Assembly (NCBI GenBank): GCA_001768155.1
Contig: MENC01000285.1
Coordinates: 5,617 to 17,413 of the forward strand
Reading direction: 5' to 3'
Source: Bacteroidetes bacterium GWA2_30_7
GTDB lineage: Bacteria; Bacteroidota; Bacteroidia; Bacteroidales; GWF2-33-38
Length of the DNA stretch: 11,797 bases
A program made the translations under genes and the position numbers. Shown one piece after another: positions 1-5,307 of this stretch. Under the pieces are notes generated by a model, which was not told the DNA's origin, made no database searches, and worked only from the letters and a program-made list of their open reading frames with translations. The first letter of the stretch is position 1. The number at the start of each line of letters is the position of its first letter.

Positions 1-131
1 ATTATTTTATGAAAAAAAATCTTCCCGTTTTTACCGATTTATTCGTTAATGAGTTAATGGAAACAAAAGATGGAAACGAAGGAATTAATTCATTTCTCGA
101 AAAAAGAAAAGCTAATTGGGATAATTGTTAA
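1..131 (+). CDS. Enoyl-CoA hydratase/isomerase (crotonase family), C-terminal fragment
   Basis: This frame is open from the left window edge to a TAA at 129-131, so only about the last 43 residues are visible. They end in a segment with TKDGNEGINSFLEKRKANW, which matches the typical C-terminus of crotonase-fold enoyl-CoA hydratases (a T-x-D-x-x-EGI-x-x-FLEKRKP-like ending). Members of this family hydrate enoyl-CoA thioesters or isomerise them in fatty-acid and amino-acid degradation. The catalytic glutamates and oxyanion-hole residues lie upstream of the window, so substrate cannot be judged. A CoA-chemistry operon starts about 1.8 kb downstream on the same strand, which suggests a shared pathway, but a block of unrelated small genes lies between them. 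There is an internal ATG at 9, but starting there would leave 40 residues without the fold, so it is not a plausible start. The gene may be intact outside the window. Confidence 0.8.
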   Translation, partial: YFMKKNLPVFTDLFVNELMETKDGNEGINSFLEKRKANWDNC

Positions 132-216
132 GTAAATTGTCACAAATTTTTAAAAGATAATAGTTAATGGTGATACTATAGCGACAGTGCCAATTCCGAA
201 TTGACAGAGAAAAAGT

Positions 217-224
217 TACTTTTG
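217..224 (+). promoter_or_regulatory. Bacteroidetes-type -7 promoter element upstream of the DUF6934-like gene
   Basis: TACTTTTG fits the Bacteroidetes -7 consensus TAnnTTTG and lies 24 bases before the ATG at 249, leaving room for a short leader. A TTGAC occurs at 201-205, but the spacing (13 bases) is shorter than expected for a -33 element. The assignment therefore rests on the -7 box alone. Confidence 0.4.
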
Positions 225-248
225 ATGAAAATTCAACGATAGAAAAAA

Positions 249-692
249 ATGAAATTACCCAAATATCCATTAGCTTCTGGAGACAAGTTTTTGACTTACG
301 AATTTATCAGTGAAGGGACAAAAGGGCTTATTTTTAAACGAGTTCAGTTCAAGCAGACAAATTTGAAAAATGTTTATAACCTTGCTTTTGGCGACAAAGA
401 CCAAACCACTGGAGAAATTGATGACACAGTTATTTCAAACAATGGCGATAGTGAAAAAGTTTTAGCAACAGTTGTAGCAACGGTTTACGCTTTCACAGAC
501 AAGTATCCAGACGCTGCAATTTATGCAACAGGTAGCACAAAAGCACGGACACGGCTATATAGAATGGGAATTACAAAATATCTATCTGATGTAACACGTG
601 ACTTTGAGATTTTGGGAGAACGAAAAAACGAATGGGAAACTTTCAAAAAAAATGTTGAATACGATGGGTTTCTAGTAAAAAGAAAAGAATAA
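249..692 (+). CDS. DUF6934-like protein of unknown function
   Basis: This 147-residue soluble protein has no signal peptide or membrane segment. The pattern YEFISEGTKG near residues 17-26, NLAFGD at 44-49, SNNGDSEKVLATV at 63-75, and IYATGSTKARTRLYRMG at 91-107 is what I recall for the small Bacteroidetes-restricted family DUF6934. The family's biochemical role is unknown to me. The conserved TGSTKARTRLY stretch, rich in basic and hydroxyl residues, could bind nucleotide or nucleic acid, but that is a guess. A 59-residue gene follows after 34 bases on the same strand and is probably its partner. A TAnnTTTG box precedes the gene. The ATG at 249 is the first in frame and the upstream bases are A-rich, as is usual in this phylum. 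The family name comes from memory, not a search. The gene itself is well supported by length and composition. Confidence 0.8.
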   Translation: MKLPKYPLASGDKFLTYEFISEGTKGLIFKRVQFKQTNLKNVYNLAFGDKDQTTGEIDDTVISNNGDSEKVLATVVATVYAFTDKYPDAAIYATGSTKARTRLYRMGITKYLSDVTRDFEILGERKNEWETFKKNVEYDGFLVKRKE

Positions 693-714
693 ATATTGAT
701 AGAATTAAAATAAT

Positions 715-722
715 TATCTTTG
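715..722 (+). promoter_or_regulatory. Bacteroidetes-type -7 promoter element upstream of the 59-residue gene
   Basis: TATCTTTG matches TAnnTTTG exactly. A TTG at 696-698 could act as the -33 element (16-base gap, slightly short). Transcription would begin about 5-7 bases after the box, at or just inside the ATG at 727. Either this transcript is nearly leaderless or translation starts at the in-frame ATG at 736. Confidence 0.4.
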
Positions 723-726
723 TATT

Positions 727-906
727 ATGAAAGCGATGAAAATTATCAAAGAAATCAAAAAAAGGAAAATTCCGATTGTGCGAATTGACAAGTCATTAAA
801 CAAATATGATGACATTGTTTTATTCCCTGACAAATTGGAAAAAGCAAACGAAATGCTTCGGACTATAGGACTTCCGAAACAGTGGACAAAACAGCACCAC
901 AGCTAA
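727..906 (+). CDS. Small conserved-looking protein, probable partner of the DUF6934-like gene
   Basis: This 59-residue basic protein begins MKAMKIIKEIKKRK, continues with RIDKSLNKYDDIVLFPDKLEKANEML, and ends in KQHHS. It has no signal peptide or membrane segment. The lysine-rich start followed by an amphipathic, leucine-containing stretch suggests a small helical protein that binds a partner. I do not recognise a named family. It lies 34 bases after the DUF6934-like gene in the same orientation, which suggests that the two act together. Two starts are possible: ATG at 727, or ATG at 736 giving 56 residues. The TAnnTTTG box at 715-722 would place the transcript start so close to 727 that 736 may be the real one. 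It was recognised by codon-like composition and its position. Confidence 0.6.
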   Translation: MKAMKIIKEIKKRKIPIVRIDKSLNKYDDIVLFPDKLEKANEMLRTIGLPKQWTKQHHS

Positions 907-1047
907 CATCTAATTGTTGACTATATTTTTTTGCAGGGTTACAGAATCCCATTTAATGTAATAGCATTTTCTCGCTTTTGTGCAAGAGGATAGTTGAACC
1001 TCATTTAATCCAAGCAAAAAAACACTGCGACAATTCATAATCCGTTA
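904..1047. repeat. Long imperfect inverted repeat resembling an integron attC site
   Basis: Nested inverted arms are visible: TAAC at 904-907 with GTTA at 1044-1047, AATTGT at 912-917 with ACAATT at 1030-1035, TTTTTTTGC at 926-934 with GCAAAAAAA at 1014-1022, and GGTT at 937-940 with AACC at 997-1000. The outermost arm includes the stop codon of the preceding small gene. This resembles attC sites, where TAAC/GTTA cores flank an imperfect palindrome just after a cassette gene. The core boxes are not perfect (AGCTAAC on the left, GTTATTA on the right) and no integrase is in the window, so the identification is tentative. The rest of the 183-base gap before the cupin gene holds nothing else recognisable. 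Confidence 0.3.
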
Positions 1048-1089
1048 TTATTCGTTAAATTAGTAGCTAAAACAAATTAATAATCAGGA

Positions 1090-1440
1090 GTGTTAAAAAA
1101 GATAAATACCAAAAATTCCGAACATTACAATTGGGGAAGTATGTGCGAAGGCTGGCATTTATTAAGAAGTGATTCTTTGAGTATAATAAAAGAACAAATG
1201 CCACCCGGAACTTCCGAAAAGTTACATTATCACGAAAAAGCACAGCAATTATTTTATATTTTATCAGGCGAAGCAACATTTGAAATTGATAATGAAACGA
1301 TTACTATAAATCAAAACGAAAGCATTCACATTCCGGCAAAATCTATACACAGAATTATAAATAATTTCAACGAAGATTTGATTTTTATCTTAATATCTGA
1401 GCCTAATACTCAGAGTGACAGAGTTAATATTGAAAGTTAA
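1090..1440 (+). CDS. Small cupin-domain protein
   Basis: This 116-residue single-domain cupin is a small beta-barrel of the RmlC-like fold. Cupin motif 1 is seen as G-TSEKL-HYH followed by the strand segment FYILSG (about residues 40-60). Motif 2 is seen as the HIPAKSIHRIINN stretch (about residues 80-92). His46 and His48 of motif 1 and the His of motif 2 could bind a metal. The usual motif 1 glutamate appears to be glutamine (EKAQQ) and the glycine of the PxG motif is lysine. Metal binding, if any, would be by three histidines, and the protein may be a binding or sensor protein rather than an enzyme. The start is taken as GTG at 1090 because homologous proteins, as I recall them, begin close to KKIN. 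An AGGAG at 1086-1090 overlaps this start and is too near to serve as its ribosome site. Substrate is unknown. Confidence 0.85.
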   Translation: MLKKINTKNSEHYNWGSMCEGWHLLRSDSLSIIKEQMPPGTSEKLHYHEKAQQLFYILSGEATFEIDNETITINQNESIHIPAKSIHRIINNFNEDLIFILISEPNTQSDRVNIES

Positions 1441-1474
1441 TATAAAATAAGTGAAAAAAAGTAAAAAAAGCTTT

Positions 1475-1482
1475 TAAATTTG
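1475..1482 (+). promoter_or_regulatory. Bacteroidetes-type -7 promoter element upstream of hicAB
   Basis: TAAATTTG matches TAnnTTTG and lies 29 bases before the hicA ATG at 1512, in the 71-base gap after the cupin gene. This gives hicAB its own promoter, as expected for a toxin-antitoxin pair. No convincing TTTG -33 element is visible upstream. Confidence 0.45.
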
Positions 1483-1511
1483 TACATTTACATATAGAAC
1501 TCATTTTTTTA

Positions 1512-1706
1512 ATGAAGGTTAGCGAAATAATTAAAATTATTGAAAATGATGGATGGTATTTATCACGTCAGAAAGGAAGCCACAGACAATTTAAACATTT
1601 AACTAAAAAGGGATTAGTTACTGTGGCTGTACACAAAATGTCTGATGATATTAATAAAGGAACTATAAACAGTATATTCAGACAAGCTCAAATAGAAAAA
1701 ATGTAA
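1512..1706 (+). CDS. hicA: HicA-type toxin, mRNA interferase
   Basis: This 64-residue protein has the HicA (YcfA/dsRBD-like fold) pattern: a start KVSEIIKIIENDGWYLSRQ, the catalytic-site motif GSHRQFKH at residues 22-29 with His24 as the predicted catalytic histidine, a V-T-V-A-V-H strand at about 36-41, and a C-terminal helix with INSIFRQAQI. HicA toxins cleave mRNA and block translation until neutralised by HicB. The length is normal for the family and the key histidine is present, so it should be active. hicB starts two bases after the stop, so the two are almost certainly translated from one transcript. A TAnnTTTG box lies 29 bases upstream. There is no Shine-Dalgarno sequence, only T- and A-rich sequence before the ATG. 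Confidence 0.93.
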   Translation: MKVSEIIKIIENDGWYLSRQKGSHRQFKHLTKKGLVTVAVHKMSDDINKGTINSIFRQAQIEKM

Positions 1707-1708
1707 TT

Positions 1709-1927
1709 ATGATTAAATATGTTATTATTTATGAGAAAACCGAAACAGGTTTTAGTGCTTATGTTCCTGATTTACCAGGTTGTATTGCAACAGGCACAAC
1801 AAAATCAATGGTTCAAAAAAACATTTTTGAGGCTATTCAATTTCATTTAGAAGGTTTAAAAGAGGAAAAAATAAAATTTCCTCAGCATAGAACTGATGCT
1901 GAAACATTTGTCTTTGCTGTTAAATAA
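1709..1927 (+). CDS. hicB: HicB-type antitoxin, short form without a DNA-binding domain
   Basis: This 72-residue protein shows the HicB partial RNase H-like fold: MIKYVIIYEKTETGFSAY, the diagnostic YVPDLPGCIATGTT at about residues 18-31, and a helix VQKNIFEAIQFHLEGL at about 35-50. HicB binds HicA and masks its active site. Many HicB proteins carry a C-terminal helix-turn-helix or ribbon-helix-helix domain that represses the operon. Here the protein ends at FVFAVK with no room for one, so autoregulation by this protein alone is doubtful. The TAA at 1925-1927 is clean and no continuation in another frame was obvious. The gene begins two bases after hicA, in toxin-first order as is typical of hicAB. 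Confidence 0.92.
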   Translation: MIKYVIIYEKTETGFSAYVPDLPGCIATGTTKSMVQKNIFEAIQFHLEGLKEEKIKFPQHRTDAETFVFAVK

Positions 1928-1962
1928 AATTTTTATAAAATATATAATTTAGAAATCAATTT

Positions 1963-3201
1963 ATGAGTCAAGAAAAATCGGAATCAGTAAAATTACAATC
2001 TGTTAATAGTCTTCGTACTACAATGGACAGTTATTTTCAAAGATTAAAAACTGCTACTGAAACAGGAAATAAAAAAATTGCATGGTGCACAAGCGTTGGA
2101 CCGGCTGAATTGCTTTATTCAATGGGATTTGAAGTTTACTTTCCTGAAAATCACGGCGCAATGCTTGGAGCTTCAAAAATGGCTGAAAAATACATTCCAA
2201 CTGCTGTATCTCATGGTTATTCTCCCGAAATTTGCTCATACCTTACAAGCGATATAGGAGCTTTTTTGCAAAACGAAACTCCGCTTCAGAAAAGTGGTTT
2301 TAAAACTGTTCCAAAACCCGATATTTTAGTTTATAATACTAACCAATGCAAAGAAGTTGCCGACTGGTTTTCGTTTTATGCAAGACATTATAATGTTCCA
2401 GTTTTAGGAATCAGTACACCGCTTAATATTAATGAATTAACAACTGGAATAATTCAATATGTAGCTAAACAATTTGAGGAACTTGTCCCTAAAATTGAAA
2501 AAGTTGCAACACAAAAATTTGATATTGATAAATATCGCGAAACAATTGGTTTATCACACGATGGCTGCGTACTTTGGCGACAAGTTCTTGAAACTGCAAA
2601 AAGCAAACCTTCGCCGATTAATTTTTTCGATTCAGCAATACACATGGGACCAATAGTTGTAATGCGTGGAACTCAATATGCAATAGACTATTACAGAATT
2701 TTACTTTCAGAATTACAACAAAGAATCAATACCGGAGTTAGTGCAGTTCCAAACGAAAAATATCGAATTTACTGGGACGGAATGCCGCTTTGGTACAAAC
2801 TCAGCAGTATGTCGAAATTATTTGCAAATCTTAATACTTGCATAGTTGCATCAACTTATTGCAACAGTTGGGTTTTCGACGACCTTGATTCAAAAAATCC
2901 TTTCGAATCGGCTGCATTGGCTTATTGTAAATTATTTATTGTTAGAAGCGATGATGAAAAAGAAAAAGTATTTGAAAAACTTCTCAAAGAATTTTCAATT
3001 GATGGAATGATTTATCACGAATCGAAAACATGTATGCGAAATTCAAATACACATTTTGGTTTACCTGTTCGTTTAAATGCAAAAACAAAGATTCCATATA
3101 TTGAAATTCATGGCGACCTTAACGATTCTCGTTGTTTCAGCGAAGAGCAGGCAATTATTGCTATTGAAACATTTATAAGTCAATTGTCTTCAAGAAATTA
3201 A
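1963..3201 (+). CDS. Benzoyl-CoA reductase / 2-hydroxyacyl-CoA dehydratase family iron-sulfur subunit (BcrB/HgdB type)
   Basis: This 412-residue protein aligns by eye over its whole length with the BcrB/HgdB family. Landmarks are AWCTSVGPAELL at residues 40-51, FPENHGAMLGA at 60-70, GYSPEICSYLTSDIGAFL at 85-102, NTNQC at 125-129, the SPINFFDSAIHMGP region at 217-230, EKYRIYWDGMPLW at 265-277, and the C-terminal YHESKTCMRNS at 351-361. Cys42, Cys129 and Cys357 sit where the family binds its [4Fe-4S] cluster. Further cysteines are at 91, 202, 293, 300, 322 and 391. Such proteins receive low-potential electrons from an ATP-driven activase and either dehydrate 2-hydroxyacyl-CoA or reduce aromatic acyl-CoA rings. 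Well-known members work as heterodimers, but no second subunit gene is visible. The activase and a CoA-transferase follow. A single-subunit enzyme such as the YjiM or double-cubane cluster type is an alternative. Substrate cannot be told from sequence. Confidence 0.92.
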   Translation: MSQEKSESVKLQSVNSLRTTMDSYFQRLKTATETGNKKIAWCTSVGPAELLYSMGFEVYFPENHGAMLGASKMAEKYIPTAVSHGYSPEICSYLTSDIGAFLQNETPLQKSGFKTVPKPDILVYNTNQCKEVADWFSFYARHYNVPVLGISTPLNINELTTGIIQYVAKQFEELVPKIEKVATQKFDIDKYRETIGLSHDGCVLWRQVLETAKSKPSPINFFDSAIHMGPIVVMRGTQYAIDYYRILLSELQQRINTGVSAVPNEKYRIYWDGMPLWYKLSSMSKLFANLNTCIVASTYCNSWVFDDLDSKNPFESAALAYCKLFIVRSDDEKEKVFEKLLKEFSIDGMIYHESKTCMRNSNTHFGLPVRLNAKTKIPYIEIHGDLNDSRCFSEEQAIIAIETFISQLSSRN

Positions 3202-3230
3202 AGATTGCTTCGTGCCTCGCAATGACGAAG
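3202..3230. repeat. Short intergenic repeat of the GATTGCTTCG / CGCAATGACG type
   Basis: This 29-base element begins AGATTGCTTCG and ends CGCAATGACGAAG. It resembles a small repeat seen between genes in many bacterial genomes, recognised from memory. Two competing stems are present: CTTCGT at 3208-3213 with ACGAAG at 3225-3230, and ATTGC at 3204-3208 with GCAAT at 3219-3223. It begins immediately after the dehydratase stop codon, inside the operon, and fills half of the 60-base gap before the activase. Confidence 0.55.
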
Positions 3231-3261
3231 AACCTCGAACATCAAACCTCTAACTAAGCAA

Positions 3262-4005
3262 ATGCACAAAATAGGAATAGACCTCGGCTCCTCATACACA
3301 AAGGGTGTAATTGTAAATAAAAAGAACGAAATACTTGATTTTTATGCAGTTCGCACTGGTTTCGATTTTAATAAAGCTGCCACAAAAATATTAGATAAAT
3401 TTTCGGAAAATTACAAATTCTCATCACCAGTTTTTACTTGCGGTTATGGCAGAGAACAATTGAATATTCCATTTATTGCTAATTCTGAAATTATTGCTCT
3501 GGCAAAAGCAGTTTATCATATATACAAATGCAAATGTTCGGTAATAGATATTGGCGGACAGGACACAAAGTATATCAAAATTACTGATAACGGGCAAGTT
3601 GATAAATTTAAAATGAATCGCAAATGTGCAGCAGGAACAGGTTCTTTTATTGAGGAAATCGCTTTCAGGCTTGATATTACAGCCAAAGAATTTAATCAGT
3701 TTGCCGAAGAAGCAACCGAAGTTTTTCAAATTAATAGTTTCTGTACTGTTTTTGCAGTTTCTGAAATTATAGGACGAATCAAACAAGGAACATCAATTCA
3801 AAATCTTATACTTGGCATCTATAACTCTGTGATTGACCGCTGCATAGAACTTTCAATAATAGAAGATAAACTAATAATTACAGGAGGAATCCCCGACAGC
3901 CACCCTAAAATTGTAAAATTATTCAGAGATAAATTTCCCTCTGCTGAAAGTCCAGAAAAATCGCAGTTTCTAGCTGCTTTTGGTTGTGTTCTATTAAATT
4001 CTTGA
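3262..4005 (+). CDS. ATP-dependent acyl-CoA dehydratase/reductase activase (HgdC/BadF/BcrA type)
   Basis: This 247-residue member of the ASKHA ATPase superfamily has the expected elements in order: phosphate-1 loop GIDLGSSYTKG (residues 5-15), phosphate-2 loop IDIGGQDTKYIKI (95-107), and adenosine motif IITGGIPDSHP (205-215). The two cysteines that hold the bridging [4Fe-4S] cluster of the homodimer are present: Cys122 in RKCAAGTGSF and Cys161 in NSFCTVFAVSE. The protein hydrolyses ATP to push an electron into the dehydratase or reductase, here most likely the product of the preceding gene. Length is close to the usual 255-270. The ATG at 3262 fits the family start (MHKIGIDLG). The 60-base gap upstream is filled by repeats, and the CoA-transferase ATG lies two bases after the stop. 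Cluster function implies an oxygen-sensitive, anaerobic process. Confidence 0.95.
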   Translation: MHKIGIDLGSSYTKGVIVNKKNEILDFYAVRTGFDFNKAATKILDKFSENYKFSSPVFTCGYGREQLNIPFIANSEIIALAKAVYHIYKCKCSVIDIGGQDTKYIKITDNGQVDKFKMNRKCAAGTGSFIEEIAFRLDITAKEFNQFAEEATEVFQINSFCTVFAVSEIIGRIKQGTSIQNLILGIYNSVIDRCIELSIIEDKLIITGGIPDSHPKIVKLFRDKFPSAESPEKSQFLAAFGCVLLNS

Positions 4006-4007
4006 TT

Positions 4008-5243
4008 ATGCCTAATCAAAATAAAAAGCAAATTTTTGAAGGAATCACAATTTTAGACTTTTGTCAGGTTATTGCAGGCTCTTATGCTACAACTCTTTTA
4101 GCCGATTTAGGTGCTGAAATAATAAAAGTCGAACCGCCGGAAGTTGGCGACACACTTCGTAATACCGGACCAAAAATTAATGGAGTAAGTACATTTTTTA
4201 TTCAGGTTAACCGTAACAAAAAAAGCTTATGTATAGATTTGAAAAGCCCTAAAGGGCTCGAAATAATCAAAAAATTAATTCCTCATGTTGATGTTATTTC
4301 CGAGAATTTCAAACCCGGAGTTATGGAAAAATTTGGTTTAAGTTACGAAGATGTTAAAAAGCTCAAGGAAAATATTATTTACGTTTCGGTTTCAGGTTAC
4401 GGACACAACAATAAAAATTCTCATAAACCTGCTTACGACATTATGATTCAGGCAGAATCGGGCTTGGCATCGCTTAATGGTTTTCCTGAAAACAATATGC
4501 CATTAAGAAGTCCTTTAAGCGTTGTTGATTATATTTCGGCTACCAATGCTGCTTTCGCAATTTCATCAGCACTATATCATTTAAAAGCAACCGGCATAGG
4601 ACAGTTTGTTGATATAGCAATGTACGACTCAATTATTTCGATAATGGATAACAGCTTTTTGATTTACGAAAGCATTAAAAATAAGTCGGAAATAGATTTA
4701 ATTAAAGAAGGTATTAAAAGCACCGGAAATCATCATCCCGGCACATCGCCACATGGATGCTATAAAACCTCCGATGGATATATTGCACACACATCGTTAA
4801 CAAATGAAATGTGGAGTAAAATTCTGAAAATTATCGAAAGGGAAGATTTGCTAAATAATGAAAAATTTAACTCTCCCGATAAACGAAAACAAAGTTGGCA
4901 GGAAGTTGATAAAATATTAGAAGAATGGTCATCCAAAAACTCTACTGATGAAGTAATTAAAGCATTCTATTCAGAAAGACTTCCTTGTGGAAAAGTAAGA
5001 AATATTGATGAGGTTTTTAACGATAGCCATAATTCGGAAAGAGAAATTTTTAAAGAGATAAATCATCCAATCGCTGGAAGGTTGAAAATTACAAATACAC
5101 CGATGAAGTTTAATGAAACACCAGTACAAATTAAAACGAACGCTCCGTCATTAGGTGAACATACTAAAGAAATTATGAATAAATACTTGAATTTATCTGA
5201 TTCCGAACTAAATACTTTGTTTGCATATAAGGTTTTATTTTAA
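4008..5243 (+). CDS. Family III CoA-transferase (CaiB/BaiF type)
   Basis: This 411-residue protein has family III hallmarks: GITILDFCQVIAGSYATTLLADLGAEIIKVEPP at residues 12-44, FFIQVNRNKKSLCIDLKSPKG at 63-83, VDVISENFKPGVMEKFGL at 94-111, and PAYDIMIQAESGL at 141-153. Asp174 in SVVDYISATN aligns with the catalytic aspartate (Asp169) of formyl-CoA transferase, which forms the acyl anhydride intermediate. The GQFVDIAMYDSI segment and C-terminal LGEHTKEI are also typical. Its likely job is to move CoA from an acyl-CoA product onto the free acid substrate of the neighbouring dehydratase-type enzyme, as FldA and HadA do in phenyllactate and hydroxyisocaproate fermentation. That role is inferred from the operon. 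I chose ATG 4008, two bases after the activase stop. An upstream in-frame TTG at 3984 would overlap the activase and adds non-conserved residues. Confidence 0.93.
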   Translation: MPNQNKKQIFEGITILDFCQVIAGSYATTLLADLGAEIIKVEPPEVGDTLRNTGPKINGVSTFFIQVNRNKKSLCIDLKSPKGLEIIKKLIPHVDVISENFKPGVMEKFGLSYEDVKKLKENIIYVSVSGYGHNNKNSHKPAYDIMIQAESGLASLNGFPENNMPLRSPLSVVDYISATNAAFAISSALYHLKATGIGQFVDIAMYDSIISIMDNSFLIYESIKNKSEIDLIKEGIKSTGNHHPGTSPHGCYKTSDGYIAHTSLTNEMWSKILKIIEREDLLNNEKFNSPDKRKQSWQEVDKILEEWSSKNSTDEVIKAFYSERLPCGKVRNIDEVFNDSHNSEREIFKEINHPIAGRLKITNTPMKFNETPVQIKTNAPSLGEHTKEIMNKYLNLSDSELNTLFAYKVLF

Positions 5244-5290
5244 CTATTTTGTTTTTTTAAAACTTTGATAAGTTAAAAGAAATAGTTTTT
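5242..5290 (+). terminator. Probable AT-rich intrinsic terminator after the dehydratase operon
   Basis: An outer stem AACTATTT (5242-5249) pairs with AAATAGTT (5280-5287). An inner stem AACTT (5261-5265) pairs with AAGTT (5270-5274) around the loop TGAT, and T and A runs between them can extend pairing. A run of five T (5286-5290) follows the 3' arm. The structure starts within the CoA-transferase stop codon and lies before the yidD-like gene. The stem has little GC, so strength is uncertain. Confidence 0.45.
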
Positions 5291-5307
5291 CGAAAAGCTC
5301 ACTTAAC

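Noticed and set aside
191..203. CAATTC-C-GAATTG palindrome as an operator
   Set aside because: It is short, with no loop and no extension of the dyad. In AT-rich DNA this is not strong enough alone, so it is used only as part of the weak cassette-end comparison.
1067..1279. Minus-strand 70-codon frame overlapping the cupin start
   Set aside because: It is antisense to the cupin protein, and its hydrophobic look comes from A-rich codons read in reverse.
3424..3786. A 120-codon open frame on the minus strand
   Set aside because: It lies wholly inside the activase gene, whose motifs are complete. Its translation is rich in Phe, Cys and Asn with no family pattern, as expected for a shadow of the coding strand.
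3984..4007. TTG start that would lengthen the CoA-transferase by eight residues
   Set aside because: It overlaps the activase stop, adds residues not typical of the family, and a well-placed ATG lies two bases after the activase.
4245..4258. AGCCCT-AA-AGGGCT hairpin
   Set aside because: It encodes SPKG, a conserved family III CoA-transferase segment, so chance from codon choice is enough to explain it. It is not comparable with the repeat at 6031.
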